A stretch of DNA of 64,000 nt from assembly GCF_036421855.1 (NCBI RefSeq), contig NZ_JAZGOK010000010.1. One strand, written 5' to 3'. A model generated the notes under the pieces. The model saw only the letters and a list, made by a program, of their open reading frames with translations. It ran no database searches and was not told where the DNA came from. Of this stretch, positions 42,174 through 49,919 are shown piece after piece; positions within the stretch are counted from its first letter, which is position 1; each line of letters begins with the position of its first letter. The position numbers and the translations under genes are program-made. This DNA is from Georgenia_B sunbinii (GTDB lineage: Bacteria; Actinomycetota; Actinomycetes; Actinomycetales; Actinomycetaceae).

Positions 42174-43302
42174 TGTGTACGAGGGCCGCGACGTCCTCAG
42201 CGGCCGGAGCGTGCGAGTCACGGTGCGCTCCGGCGTCGTCGAGCAGCTCGACCTGATCGACACGGCCGCCGAGCTGCCGTGGCTCAGCCACGGCTTGGTG
42301 GACCTCCAGGTCAACGGTTTCGGCGGGATCGACGTCAACGCCGCCGACCTCACCGTCGACGACGTCTCCCGGATGACCAGGACCCTGGCCGACCACGGCA
42401 CCAGTACATGGGTGCCCACGGTCATCACGCAGAGCCACGAGCACATCGCCGAGATCTTGCGGACCCTGGCTGCAGCGGTGGCACAGGACGCGGCTGTGGC
42501 GGCGGCCGTCCGGTGCGCCCATATCGAAGGGCCGTTCATCTCCCCGCTCGACGGTCCGCGCGGTGCGCACGAGCGCGACCACGTACGCGACATCTCCGTG
42601 GACGAGGTTCGCTGCTGGCAGGAGATCTTCCCGATCGGCTACCTCACCGTCTCACCGCACTGGGACGACGCCGCCGCGAAGATCTCAGCCCTGCGCCGCC
42701 TGGGAGTGCATGTCGCAGTCGGGCACACCCACGCCACGGCAGAGCAGGTCGCCGCGGCCTCCGTCGCGGGCGCCACCCTGTCCACCCACCTCGGCAACGG
42801 CGTGAAGTCCGAGATCCCGCGCCACCCGAACCTGCTGTGGGAACAGATCGCCGACCCCACCATGGACGCGGGACTCATCGCCGACGGCCACCACCTCCCG
42901 GCGGCCGTGCTGGAGAGCGTCGTGCGTGCCAAGGGCGTGGACCACTGCTTCCTCGTCTCTGACTCGGTCGCCCTTGCCGGGTCCCCAGCAGGTCGCTACA
43001 CCACCGCGGTCGGGGGAGAGGTGGTCCTCTCGGCGGACAGGCGCCTCTCGCTCGCCGACGACGAGCAGCTGCTTGCCGGCTCCGCGGTGTCGCTCGCGGA
43101 CTGCGTGCGTTTCGCTGCCTCGCGCACGCAGCTGGCGGTGCCCGACATCTTCGCCATGGCCACGCGTGTGCCCGGGCGCCTTCTCGGAGAGCTCGCCGGC
43201 TCCGCTAGCGTAGGAACGATCACCCCCGGCGCACCGGCGAACCTCGTCCTGTGGGACTCGGAGCTCACGCCGGTAGCGTCCGTCACCCCGGGTCGGAGCT
43301 GA
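42163..43302 (+). CDS. nagA: N-acetylglucosamine-6-phosphate deacetylase (NagA family)
   Basis: This 379-residue amidohydrolase removes the acetyl group from N-acetylglucosamine-6-phosphate in the family's best-known members. Key motifs are LVDLQVNGFGGID, HIEGPFISP (metal-ligand Glu), AVGHTHAT and STHLGNG (metal-ligand His residues), and the catalytic Asp in LVSDSVALAG. The GTG at 42163 overlaps nagB. With NagB it would turn an imported N-acetylated aminosugar phosphate into a glycolytic intermediate. A kinase for that sugar is not in this operon. Confidence 0.9.
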   Translation: MSTDVYEGRDVLSGRSVRVTVRSGVVEQLDLIDTAAELPWLSHGLVDLQVNGFGGIDVNAADLTVDDVSRMTRTLADHGTSTWVPTVITQSHEHIAEILRTLAAAVAQDAAVAAAVRCAHIEGPFISPLDGPRGAHERDHVRDISVDEVRCWQEIFPIGYLTVSPHWDDAAAKISALRRLGVHVAVGHTHATAEQVAAASVAGATLSTHLGNGVKSEIPRHPNLLWEQIADPTMDAGLIADGHHLPAAVLESVVRAKGVDHCFLVSDSVALAGSPAGRYTTAVGGEVVLSADRRLSLADDEQLLAGSAVSLADCVRFAASRTQLAVPDIFAMATRVPGRLLGELAGSASVGTITPGAPANLVLWDSELTPVASVTPGRS

Positions 43303-43310
43303 GTCGGCAG

Positions 43311-44306
43311 ATGAGCACAGCTGGAGGCCCGCGCGCGCCGCGCCCAGCGCCGGTGACGATCGCCGACGTCGCCAAGGCCGCGGGTGTGTCGTCGTCGACG
43401 GCGTCGCGGGCGTTCAACCACCCGCACCTGTTGCGTGAGGACACCGTCGCCCGAGTGAAGGCGGCAGCCGACAGGCTCGGCTTCCGGCACAACCGGTTCG
43501 CCAAGGCACTGAGCACCGGCCGGCCCTCGGCATTGGGACTGATCGTCCCCGACCTCTCTAACCCGTTCTTTCCCCCACTCGTCCACGCTGCCCAGCTCAC
43601 TGCTGAGGAGAAGGGGTACTCGCTCTACATCCTCAGCAGCGAGCACAGCGTTAGACGCGAGCGAGAGCTCGCGGCTGTGGTGAGCCGGGACGTCGCCGGA
43701 CTCATCCTGGCGTCCCCGCGGATGTCGAAGGCGCAAGTGAACGACGTGTCGGAGCAGGTGCCCACGGTGTTGATCAATGCCCAGGTCACCGGCCTGTCGA
43801 CGGTGCTCGTCTCCGCAGCGCAAGCCATTGCCGACGCCGTCGCTGACGGCGTGCGTCACGGGATCTCGGGCGTGGCGTACATCGGCAGTGAGGAACGGTG
43901 GTGGCCCAACACCGAACGGGAGGCCAGCGTGCGGGCCGAGGCGGCCCGCCACTCGCTGAGCTACCGGCGCCTTCGCCTCGCTGAGCCCACCTACAAGGAC
44001 GCTCGCAGCCTGGTGGGCGCGATGGACCACGAGCCCGGCGAACTCATCATCGCGTTCGACGACATCGTCGCCCACGCGGTTCTCGACGGGATGAGTGCGC
44101 GCGGCTACCACGCGCCGCAGGACTTTCGGGTGCTCGGGTGTGACGACGCCCTCCCGATCAGCACCCAGCCCGCACTCTCCACGGTCCATCTCGACACCCG
44201 CACCGCTGCCCGTACGGCTGTGGACCTGTTGCTGTCGGAGGACTCGACCGGTCGAGCCCAGCGCGTGGTCATCAGCGGGACGTACCTACCGGGCGAGACG
44301 ACGTAG
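43311..44306 (+). CDS. LacI-family transcriptional repressor
   Basis: This 331-residue regulator has the LacI helix-turn-helix (TIADVAKAAGVSSSTASRAFN) and hinge (RPSALGLIVPDLSNPFF), then a periplasmic-binding-protein-like sensor domain. It begins 8 bp after the nagA-type gene, so it is the last gene of the operon. Two LacI-type palindromes at 37568 and 38775 are its likely operators, giving autorepression relieved by the sugar or its phosphate. Confidence 0.92.
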   Translation: MSTAGGPRAPRPAPVTIADVAKAAGVSSSTASRAFNHPHLLREDTVARVKAAADRLGFRHNRFAKALSTGRPSALGLIVPDLSNPFFPPLVHAAQLTAEEKGYSLYILSSEHSVRRERELAAVVSRDVAGLILASPRMSKAQVNDVSEQVPTVLINAQVTGLSTVLVSAAQAIADAVADGVRHGISGVAYIGSEERWWPNTEREASVRAEAARHSLSYRRLRLAEPTYKDARSLVGAMDHEPGELIIAFDDIVAHAVLDGMSARGYHAPQDFRVLGCDDALPISTQPALSTVHLDTRTAARTAVDLLLSEDSTGRAQRVVISGTYLPGETT

Positions 44307-44325
44307 GAACTGCCGCCGTGAGGTA

Positions 44326-44364
44326 TTGACCTTAAACATCCGTAGGAACTACCGTCGTCGGTAG
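44326..44364 (+). promoter_or_regulatory. Promoter and inverted repeat before the UTRA-type GntR gene
   Basis: TTGACC (44326-44331), an 18-bp spacer and TACCGT (44350-44355) form a promoter. CTACCG-TCGT-CGGTAG (44349-44364) is an inverted repeat across the -10 box. It is the probable operator of the GntR protein encoded next. Confidence 0.55.
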
Positions 44365-44401
44365 CAAACATCAGGTTGTTTTCGACGAGGGAGTGAACGC
44401 C

Positions 44402-45136
44402 GTGGCACGGGTGCCGCTCTACCGCCAGCTCCGCGACCAGCTCCTCGCCAGCGTCAAGGAGATGCGTGTCGGGGAGATGATCCCCACCGAGCCGGAGCTC
44501 GAGCAGCAGTTCGGGGTCAGTCGAGCGACAGTACGACGTGCGGTCGAGATGCTGGTCGCCGACGGCTACCTCGAGAAGCGCCAGGGTCGCGGCACCCGTG
44601 TGCGGGACCGGCCGGAGATCCAGGACGTCGGACGGGTCTACAGCTGGACCGACGAGATGCGCCAGCGCGGGGTGCCGACGTCGAGCAGTCATCTGGTGGT
44701 CCGGCGCGAGGTCGCCGGCCGTCGCGTCGCCGCGGAGCTGGGTATCAAGCGCGACGACCCCGTCGTCGTCATCTCCCGCGTGCGACTCATCAACGGCGTG
44801 CCGACCGCCATCATGGTGAACTTCCTCGACGAGCGCGTCGTCCCAGGCCTGGCGGAGCGTGGCCTGGCTGGCGACTCCCTTTACATCGAGCTGGAGACCA
44901 CCTACGGGATCGAGCTCGTGGCCGGCGAGGAGATTATCCGCGCCCGCGACGCGACGGCGGTCGAGGCGGCCCTGCTCGACATCGAGGAGGGCGCGTCGGT
45001 GCTGAACGTGCGGCGCCGCACTCTCGACAGCCGCAACGTCCCCGTCGAGGTGGTCGACATGGTCGCCCGTGGGGACCGCTACCAGTACCACGCCGAGATC
45101 AGCGGTCACACGCGCCGCGCTCACCCCCAGCACTGA
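44402..45136 (+). CDS. GntR-family regulator, HutC subfamily (UTRA domain)
   Basis: This regulator of about 244 residues has an N-terminal winged helix (VSRATVRRAVEMLVADGYLEKRQGRGTRV) and a C-terminal UTRA ligand domain (about 80-235). UTRA regulators often sense phosphosugars. GTG 44402 and GTG 44393 are both possible; GAGGGA is better spaced for the former. The gene begins an operon with ascorbate-type PTS and catabolic enzymes, 17 bp before IIA. An inverted repeat over its own promoter suggests autoregulation. Confidence 0.88.
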   Translation: MARVPLYRQLRDQLLASVKEMRVGEMIPTEPELEQQFGVSRATVRRAVEMLVADGYLEKRQGRGTRVRDRPEIQDVGRVYSWTDEMRQRGVPTSSSHLVVRREVAGRRVAAELGIKRDDPVVVISRVRLINGVPTAIMVNFLDERVVPGLAERGLAGDSLYIELETTYGIELVAGEEIIRARDATAVEAALLDIEEGASVLNVRRRTLDSRNVPVEVVDMVARGDRYQYHAEISGHTRRAHPQH

Positions 45137-45153
45137 CTCTAGGAGGAGTCCGC

Positions 45154-45597
45154 ATGGACATCGATGAGTCGCTCGTCAAGCTCGACGCCCACGCCGACGA
45201 CGCCGAGCACGCGATCAGACTGGCCGGCGAGCTGCTCGTCGACGCCGGCCGCGCGAGCGCCGTCTACGTCGACGCGATGGTCACGGCCTACCGCGAGCTC
45301 GGCCCCTACGTGGTCATCGCCCCGAGGATCGCCATGCCGCACGCCCGCCCCGAGCACGGCGCCCTGCGTGAGGGCATCGCCGTGCTCCGCCTCGCGGAAC
45401 CAGTGACCTTCGGCCACCCCGAGAACGACCCCGTCAGTGTCGTCATCCCTCTCGCCGGCGTCGACGCCGACGCCCACATCGCGGTCCTCCGCACGCTCTC
45501 CAGCGTGCTCATGGACCCCGGCGCCGTCACGACCATTCTCGAGTCCGACGACGCGACGGAGATCGCCAGCCTCTTCACCACCCTCCAGAAAGGTTAG
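45154..45597 (+). CDS. PTS IIA component, ascorbate/mannitol-type (UlaC-like)
   Basis: This 147-residue EIIA of the PtsN/mannitol superfamily has the phosphorylated histidine at His63 in PRIAMPHARPEHG. It receives phosphate from HPr and passes it to the IIB encoded five bases downstream. The start follows AGGAGG. With IIB and IIC it makes a three-gene ascorbate-type (SgaABT/Ula) phosphotransferase, a class that transports L-ascorbate or related sugar acids and pentitols. Confidence 0.9.
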   Translation: MDIDESLVKLDAHADDAEHAIRLAGELLVDAGRASAVYVDAMVTAYRELGPYVVIAPRIAMPHARPEHGALREGIAVLRLAEPVTFGHPENDPVSVVIPLAGVDADAHIAVLRTLSSVLMDPGAVTTILESDDATEIASLFTTLQKG

Positions 45598-45601
45598 ATC
45601 A

Positions 45602-45997
45602 ATGCGGATCATCACCACCTGCGGCATGGGGTTCGGAACGAGCCTCATGCTCCTCATGGACATCCAGGAGATCGGACGCAAGCACGGCATCGACGTCCAG
45701 GGCGAGGCCTTGGACATGTCGAGCGTCAAGGGTCAGAGCTGTGACGCGATCTTCGGCTCGAGCGAGATCGTCAAGGACCTCGAGGACGCCGGCGTGCCGG
45801 TCATCGGGATCACGAACATCCTCGACAAGGCCGAGATCGAGGCGAAGTTCNGCTGTGACGCGATCTTCGGCTCGAGCGAGATCGTCAAGGACCTCGAGGA
45901 CGCCGGCGTGCCGGTCATCGGGATCACGAACATCCTCGACAAGGCCGAGATCGAGGCGAAGTTCCTCGAGCTCGCCGAGCAGCGCGGCGAGAAGTAG
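45602..45997 (+). CDS. PTS IIB component, ascorbate type, disrupted by a scaffold join
   Basis: The true protein is a IIB subunit of about 93 residues with phosphorylated Cys7 in TTCGMGFGTSLM and the body CDAIFGSSEIVKDLEDAG. As given, a 113-bp stretch is present twice around an N at 45851, and the translation carries an unknown residue. The offset is 114 bp (38 codons), so the frame survives, but normal IIB proteins have no such internal repeat. I regard the duplication as an assembly artefact. The real coding sequence should be about 114 bp shorter. Confidence 0.85.
   Translation: MRIITTCGMGFGTSLMLLMDIQEIGRKHGIDVQGEALDMSSVKGQSCDAIFGSSEIVKDLEDAGVPVIGITNILDKAEIEAKFXCDAIFGSSEIVKDLEDAGVPVIGITNILDKAEIEAKFLELAEQRGEK
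45738..45964. repeat. 113-bp exact duplication around an N (assembly artefact)
   Basis: Bases 45738-45850 and 45852-45964 are identical and separated only by N45851, the single ambiguous base in the window. Two contig ends with an unrecognised overlap, joined by one N, explain this exactly. Confidence 0.9.
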
Positions 45998-45999
45998 TC

Positions 46000-47262
46000 A
46001 TGCTCGACTTCGTCACGAGTTTCCTCTCGACCCCGGCCTTCATCATCGGCCTCATCGCCCTCATCGGTCTGGTCGCGATGCGGCGCTCGGCGTCCGACGT
46101 CATCAAGGGCACCCTGAAGACGATCCTCGGCTTCATGATCCTTCAGGCCGGTTCCGGGATCATCGTCGACAGCCTGGTGCCCTTCAGTCAGATGTTCGAG
46201 GATGCCTTCGGCCTCGAGGGCGTCATCGCGGAGGACAACGCGATCGCTGCCGCGGTCCAGTCCGTGCTCAGCATGGAGACGAGCTTCATTCTCGTCTTCG
46301 GCTTCCTCCTCAACCTGCTCCTCGCCCGGCTCACGCCGCTGAAGTACATCTTCCTCACCGGCCACATGATGTTCTCGATGGCCGCGACCATCGCGATCGT
46401 CCTCGACCAGATGGGCGTGATCGGGTGGGAGGCCGTGGCGATCGGTAGCGCCATCCAGGGCATCGTCTCCGTCGTCTTCCCGGCCATGGCCCAGCCCTTC
46501 GTACGCAAGGTGACGGGCAACGACAACGTCGCCTTCGGCTTCTACGGCTCCTCGCTCATCTGGGCGACCGGGTGGGTCGGCGGCAAGCTTGGCAACAAGG
46601 AGAAGTCCACCGAGGACGTCAAGATCAGCCCGAGGCTCGACTTCCTCAAGGAGATGTCGGTGCTCATGAGCATCGTTATGATCCTCGTGTACGGCGTGGC
46701 GGCGACCTTCGCCAGCGACGAGCTCGTGGCGGAGATCAGCGCCGGTCAGCCGGTGCCGCTCATGGTCGTCCTCAACGCCCTGACTTTCGTCGTCGGCATC
46801 CTCATCCTGCTCCAGGGTGTGCGGATGTTCCTGGGCGAGCTCATCCCGGCCTTCAAGGGCATCAGCGAGAAGCTCGTCCCCGGCGCCAAGCCGGCGCTCG
46901 ACGTGCCGATCTTCTACGCCTTCGCGCCGAACGCCACCACCATCGGCTTCATCATGGCGGTGATCGGCGGGCTGGTGGCGACGGTGCTGTCCACCTTCAC
47001 GTCCGTCGTTGTGCTGCCCTCCGTCATCGGCCTGTTCTTCATGGGCGCGGCCGCCGGCGTCTTCGGCAACGCCATGGGCGGGCGGCGCGGCGCGATCATC
47101 GCCGGGTTCCTGCTCGGCTTCCTCTTCCAGTTCATCGTTGCTATCGCCTACCCCCTCGTGGGACTGGACGAGTACGGCATCACTGGGCTGTGGTTCGCCT
47201 CGCCGGACGCGATCCTCGTGGTCGCGCTCATGCGCGCGGTCGGCCTGCTGTTCGGCGTCTAG
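46000..47262 (+). CDS. PTS IIC component, ascorbate type (UlaA/SgaT family)
   Basis: This 420-residue membrane transporter has about 10-11 hydrophobic segments. Family stretches include LKTILGFMILQAGSGIIVDSL near the N terminus and TTIGFIMAVIGGLVATVLST later. The start lies three bases after IIB. It imports and phosphorylates its substrate with IIB. Whether this is ascorbate is not certain, because the usual UlaG lactonase (metallo-beta-lactamase fold) is absent and a phosphotriesterase-type hydrolase stands in its place. Confidence 0.92.
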   Translation: MLDFVTSFLSTPAFIIGLIALIGLVAMRRSASDVIKGTLKTILGFMILQAGSGIIVDSLVPFSQMFEDAFGLEGVIAEDNAIAAAVQSVLSMETSFILVFGFLLNLLLARLTPLKYIFLTGHMMFSMAATIAIVLDQMGVIGWEAVAIGSAIQGIVSVVFPAMAQPFVRKVTGNDNVAFGFYGSSLIWATGWVGGKLGNKEKSTEDVKISPRLDFLKEMSVLMSIVMILVYGVAATFASDELVAEISAGQPVPLMVVLNALTFVVGILILLQGVRMFLGELIPAFKGISEKLVPGAKPALDVPIFYAFAPNATTIGFIMAVIGGLVATVLSTFTSVVVLPSVIGLFFMGAAAGVFGNAMGGRRGAIIAGFLLGFLFQFIVAIAYPLVGLDEYGITGLWFASPDAILVVALMRAVGLLFGV

Positions 47263-47277
47263 ACAAAGGAGACAACC

Positions 47278-48192
47278 ATGGCCAAGGTCCGTACCGTCCT
47301 CGGGGACGTCGAGGCGTCCGAGCTCGGCTTCACCTACCCCCACGAGCACCTGTGGTGCAGCCCGCCGCCCTCCCAGACCGACCGCGATCTCGAGCTGACG
47401 ACGTACGAGTCCTCCCTCTACGAGCTCGAGCTGTTCAGGTCGGTGGGCGGGGGCACCGTCGTCGACGGCTCGCCGCTGGACTACGGGCGTGACGGCGGCG
47501 TCCTCAAGCGCCTGGCGCAGGACTCCGGGCTGCACGTCCTCGGGCTCACCGGGTTCAACAAGCACGTCTACTACCCGGAGTGGGTGGACATCGTCCCGGT
47601 CGACTTCATCGTCGAGCGCCTGGTCAAGGACATCACCGAGGGGATGGACGGCTCCGACGCGCGCGCCGGACTCATCAAGGGCGGCTCCTGGTACAACCTC
47701 GTCCACCCGCTGGAGCGAAAGACCACCATCGCGGCCGCGCGGGCATCGCTGCAGACCGGTGCACCGATCTGGCTGCACACCGAGGCCGGGACGATGGGGC
47801 TGGAGATGCTCGACATCCTCGAGGCCGAGGGCGTCCCGCTCGAGACCGTCTGCGTGGGGCACTCCGACCGCAACGCCGACCCGTACTACCACCGGCAGCT
47901 GCTCGAGCGCGGCGCCTACGTCGAGTTCGACGGCCCCGGGAAGGTCAAGTACTACCCGGACAGCGTGCGCGTCGACCTCATCCGCAACGTCGTGGACCAC
48001 GGATTCGCCGACAAGCTCCTCATCTCCGGGGACATGGGCCGCAGGAGCTACCTCGAGGGCTACGGCGGCGGCCCGGGCTTTCGGTTCATCAAGACGACGT
48101 TCGCCCCTCGTCTGGTCGACGAGGGGATCCCGCAGGACGTGGTGGACGGCTTCTTCCACGCGAACCCGGCCACCTGGCTCGGGAAGTTCTAA
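47278..48192 (+). CDS. Phosphotriesterase-family metal-dependent hydrolase (lactonase-like)
   Basis: This 304-residue TIM-barrel hydrolase is of the PTE/PHP family, whose natural members are mostly lactonases. The binuclear metal pattern is visible: His22 and His24 in YPHEHLW, a bridging Lys in LIKGGSW, His residues in WLHTEAGTM and VGHSDRN, and the late Asp in ISGDMGRRS. Next to a sugar-acid PTS it probably opens a phosphorylated sugar lactone (inference). AAAGGAG precedes the ATG. Confidence 0.87.
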   Translation: MAKVRTVLGDVEASELGFTYPHEHLWCSPPPSQTDRDLELTTYESSLYELELFRSVGGGTVVDGSPLDYGRDGGVLKRLAQDSGLHVLGLTGFNKHVYYPEWVDIVPVDFIVERLVKDITEGMDGSDARAGLIKGGSWYNLVHPLERKTTIAAARASLQTGAPIWLHTEAGTMGLEMLDILEAEGVPLETVCVGHSDRNADPYYHRQLLERGAYVEFDGPGKVKYYPDSVRVDLIRNVVDHGFADKLLISGDMGRRSYLEGYGGGPGFRFIKTTFAPRLVDEGIPQDVVDGFFHANPATWLGKF

Positions 48193-48201
48193 GGGGCAGT
48201 G

Positions 48202-48927
48202 ATGACACGTCTGGCAGAGATGACCCGCGACGAGATCGAGGCACGACTGGCCACCCGGCCCGTCGCGCTGCTGCCGATCGGGGCTACCGAGCAGCACGGC
48301 CACCACCTGCCTCTCGGCACGGACAACTACCTCGCCGAGGACTACGCACGGCGCATCGCCGAGCGGGTCGACGGCATCGTGCTGCCGACCGTCCCCTTCG
48401 GCTACTCCTGGGTGTGGAAGGACCTGCCAGGAACCGTGACCGTGGGGCACCGGACCCTCGAGGCGTACCTCAGCGACGTCGTCGAGAGCGTGGAGCGCAG
48501 CGGCTACGGGATGCTGGTGATCGTCGACGGTCACGAGTCGAACGTGACGACGATGAAGTATGTCGTCCGCGACCACGCGGAGCGCTCTACCTTCCCGGTG
48601 CTGCGGCTCTTCTACCCCGGGCTGAAGGAGGTATTCGACGAGCACCTCGAGTCGGACACGTGGCACGGGATGATCCACGCCTGCGAGTTCGAGACCTCGC
48701 TCCTGCTCGACGCCCGCCCCGAGCTCATCGACATGGACAAGGCAGTCCGGGAGTACCCGCCGTTCTCCGAGGAGTACACCTACGGCGCCACGCAGCTCGG
48801 CGGCCTCAGCGAGAGCGGAGTGTTCGGTGACCCGACCCTCGCCTCGCAGGCCAAGGGCAAGGCGATGTTCGACGTCCTGGTGGACGAGGCCGTGCGCGTC
48901 ATCGACCACAAGAGGAGGGCGGGATGA
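48202..48927 (+). CDS. Creatininase-family amidase/hydrolase
   Basis: This 241-residue protein is of the creatininase fold. It shows ATEQHGHHLPLGTDNY with candidate metal ligands Glu30, His32 and Asp41, a second motif VDGHESN, and EFETS further on. ATG 48202 is preferred over GTG 48199 because of spacing to AAGGGG. Family members hydrolyse cyclic amides and related bonds. What an amidohydrolase does between a lactonase-like protein and an aldolase in a PTS operon is unclear. Confidence 0.85.
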   Translation: MTRLAEMTRDEIEARLATRPVALLPIGATEQHGHHLPLGTDNYLAEDYARRIAERVDGIVLPTVPFGYSWVWKDLPGTVTVGHRTLEAYLSDVVESVERSGYGMLVIVDGHESNVTTMKYVVRDHAERSTFPVLRLFYPGLKEVFDEHLESDTWHGMIHACEFETSLLLDARPELIDMDKAVREYPPFSEEYTYGATQLGGLSESGVFGDPTLASQAKGKAMFDVLVDEAVRVIDHKRRAG

Positions 48928-49535
48928 GGCTCGCTGACTATCCGCGGGTGACCGTCATCCTTCGCAACGTGCCGCGGCGGGTGGTCGACGCCGTCGTCGG
49001 CACGATCGACGACGACGGGCTCGAGCTCGCCGTCGAGGTGACGCGCAACAGCGCCAACTTCGACGACGTCGGCCGCTACGTCCGCGAGCACCCGCGCGTG
49101 CGGATCGGGGCAGGCACCGTCATCACCGACGACGACGCACGGCTGGCGATCGACGCCGGGTGCCAGTTCGTGCTGTCGCCGGTGCTGCTGGCATCCGTGA
49201 CGGTGGAGCTGTGCCACGCGGCGGGACTGCTCGTGGTGCCGGGCGCCTACACACCGACGGAGATCCGGCGCGCAGTCGACACCGGGGCGGACATCGTCAA
49301 GCTCTTCCCCGTCCGTGACCTGTCCGAGCACTACGTCCGCGACATCCTGGCGCCCCTGGGCGCTGTCCCGCTGATGGGGGTGGGCGGGGTATCGGTGGAC
49401 GGTATCCCGGGACTGCTCGCCCGGGGGCTCGGCTACGTCGGCATCGGCTCCGGCCTGCTCGGAAAGGACCTCGACGCTGTCACGGAGGACCAGGTCCGCG
49501 ACGCCCTGCACGGGGCGGTGAAGGCCGCGGGGTAG
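48924..49535 (+). CDS. KDPG/KHG aldolase family protein
   Basis: This 203-residue class I aldolase is of the 2-keto-3-deoxy-6-phosphogluconate / 4-hydroxy-2-oxoglutarate type. Visible landmarks are Glu38 in LAVEVTRN, GAGTV, PGAYTPTEI, and Schiff-base Lys126 in DIVKLFPV. It overlaps the previous gene as ATGA and ends the PTS operon. The likely role is cleaving a phosphorylated keto-deoxy acid from the imported sugar acid into pyruvate and a triose phosphate (inference). Confidence 0.88.
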   Translation: MRLADYPRVTVILRNVPRRVVDAVVGTIDDDGLELAVEVTRNSANFDDVGRYVREHPRVRIGAGTVITDDDARLAIDAGCQFVLSPVLLASVTVELCHAAGLLVVPGAYTPTEIRRAVDTGADIVKLFPVRDLSEHYVRDILAPLGAVPLMGVGGVSVDGIPGLLARGLGYVGIGSGLLGKDLDAVTEDQVRDALHGAVKAAG

Positions 49536-49919
49536 CAGGCGGGATCGTCGCGGTCGCCCGTCCGTCGTGCCGCCGCAATCCGGCATCGGGCCGAAGGACC
49601 GCACCCGCCGCCGCCCGCGCGCGAGCGGCGGCAGCGTCGGGGGCGCGAGGCGAGGAACTCGACGTCATCGTCGACCGCCACGCACGTCGTGGACGAGGTC
49701 GGCTGCGTTCGGGCTGTGCTGGTGACGTCCGTTCGTTGCTGGGGACGAACGCCATGGTCGGCCAGCCCTAGCTTCTCACTGGTTTCGGGCGCCGGCCCGG
49801 CGTGTACCGACCGGGCGTCCGCGGGCGTTCATCAAGCGGCCACCGAGCAGTCACCAGGTGGACATGCCACTGCTGTCTAGTGGCCGAGTCCCCCTGTCCT
49901 GAGGTCGAGAGGTCCACCG
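49536..49919. other. Intergenic region without a recognised gene
   Basis: These 384 bp lie between the aldolase and the giant surface enzyme. Frames in both strands are low-complexity Arg/Ala-rich and resemble nothing. A ribosome binding site (GAGAGGT, 49907-49913) serves the next gene. No clear promoter boxes or hairpins are apparent. Confidence 0.5.

Noticed and set aside
45738..45964. Possible biological tandem duplication in the PTS IIB gene
   Set aside because: The copies are identical and separated by a single N, which points to a contig join rather than evolution.
45733..48909. Antisense open frame of over 1000 codons opposite PTS IIC, the phosphotriesterase-like and creatininase-like genes
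   Set aside because: Same GC-driven shadow. It also reads through the N and the artefactual duplication.
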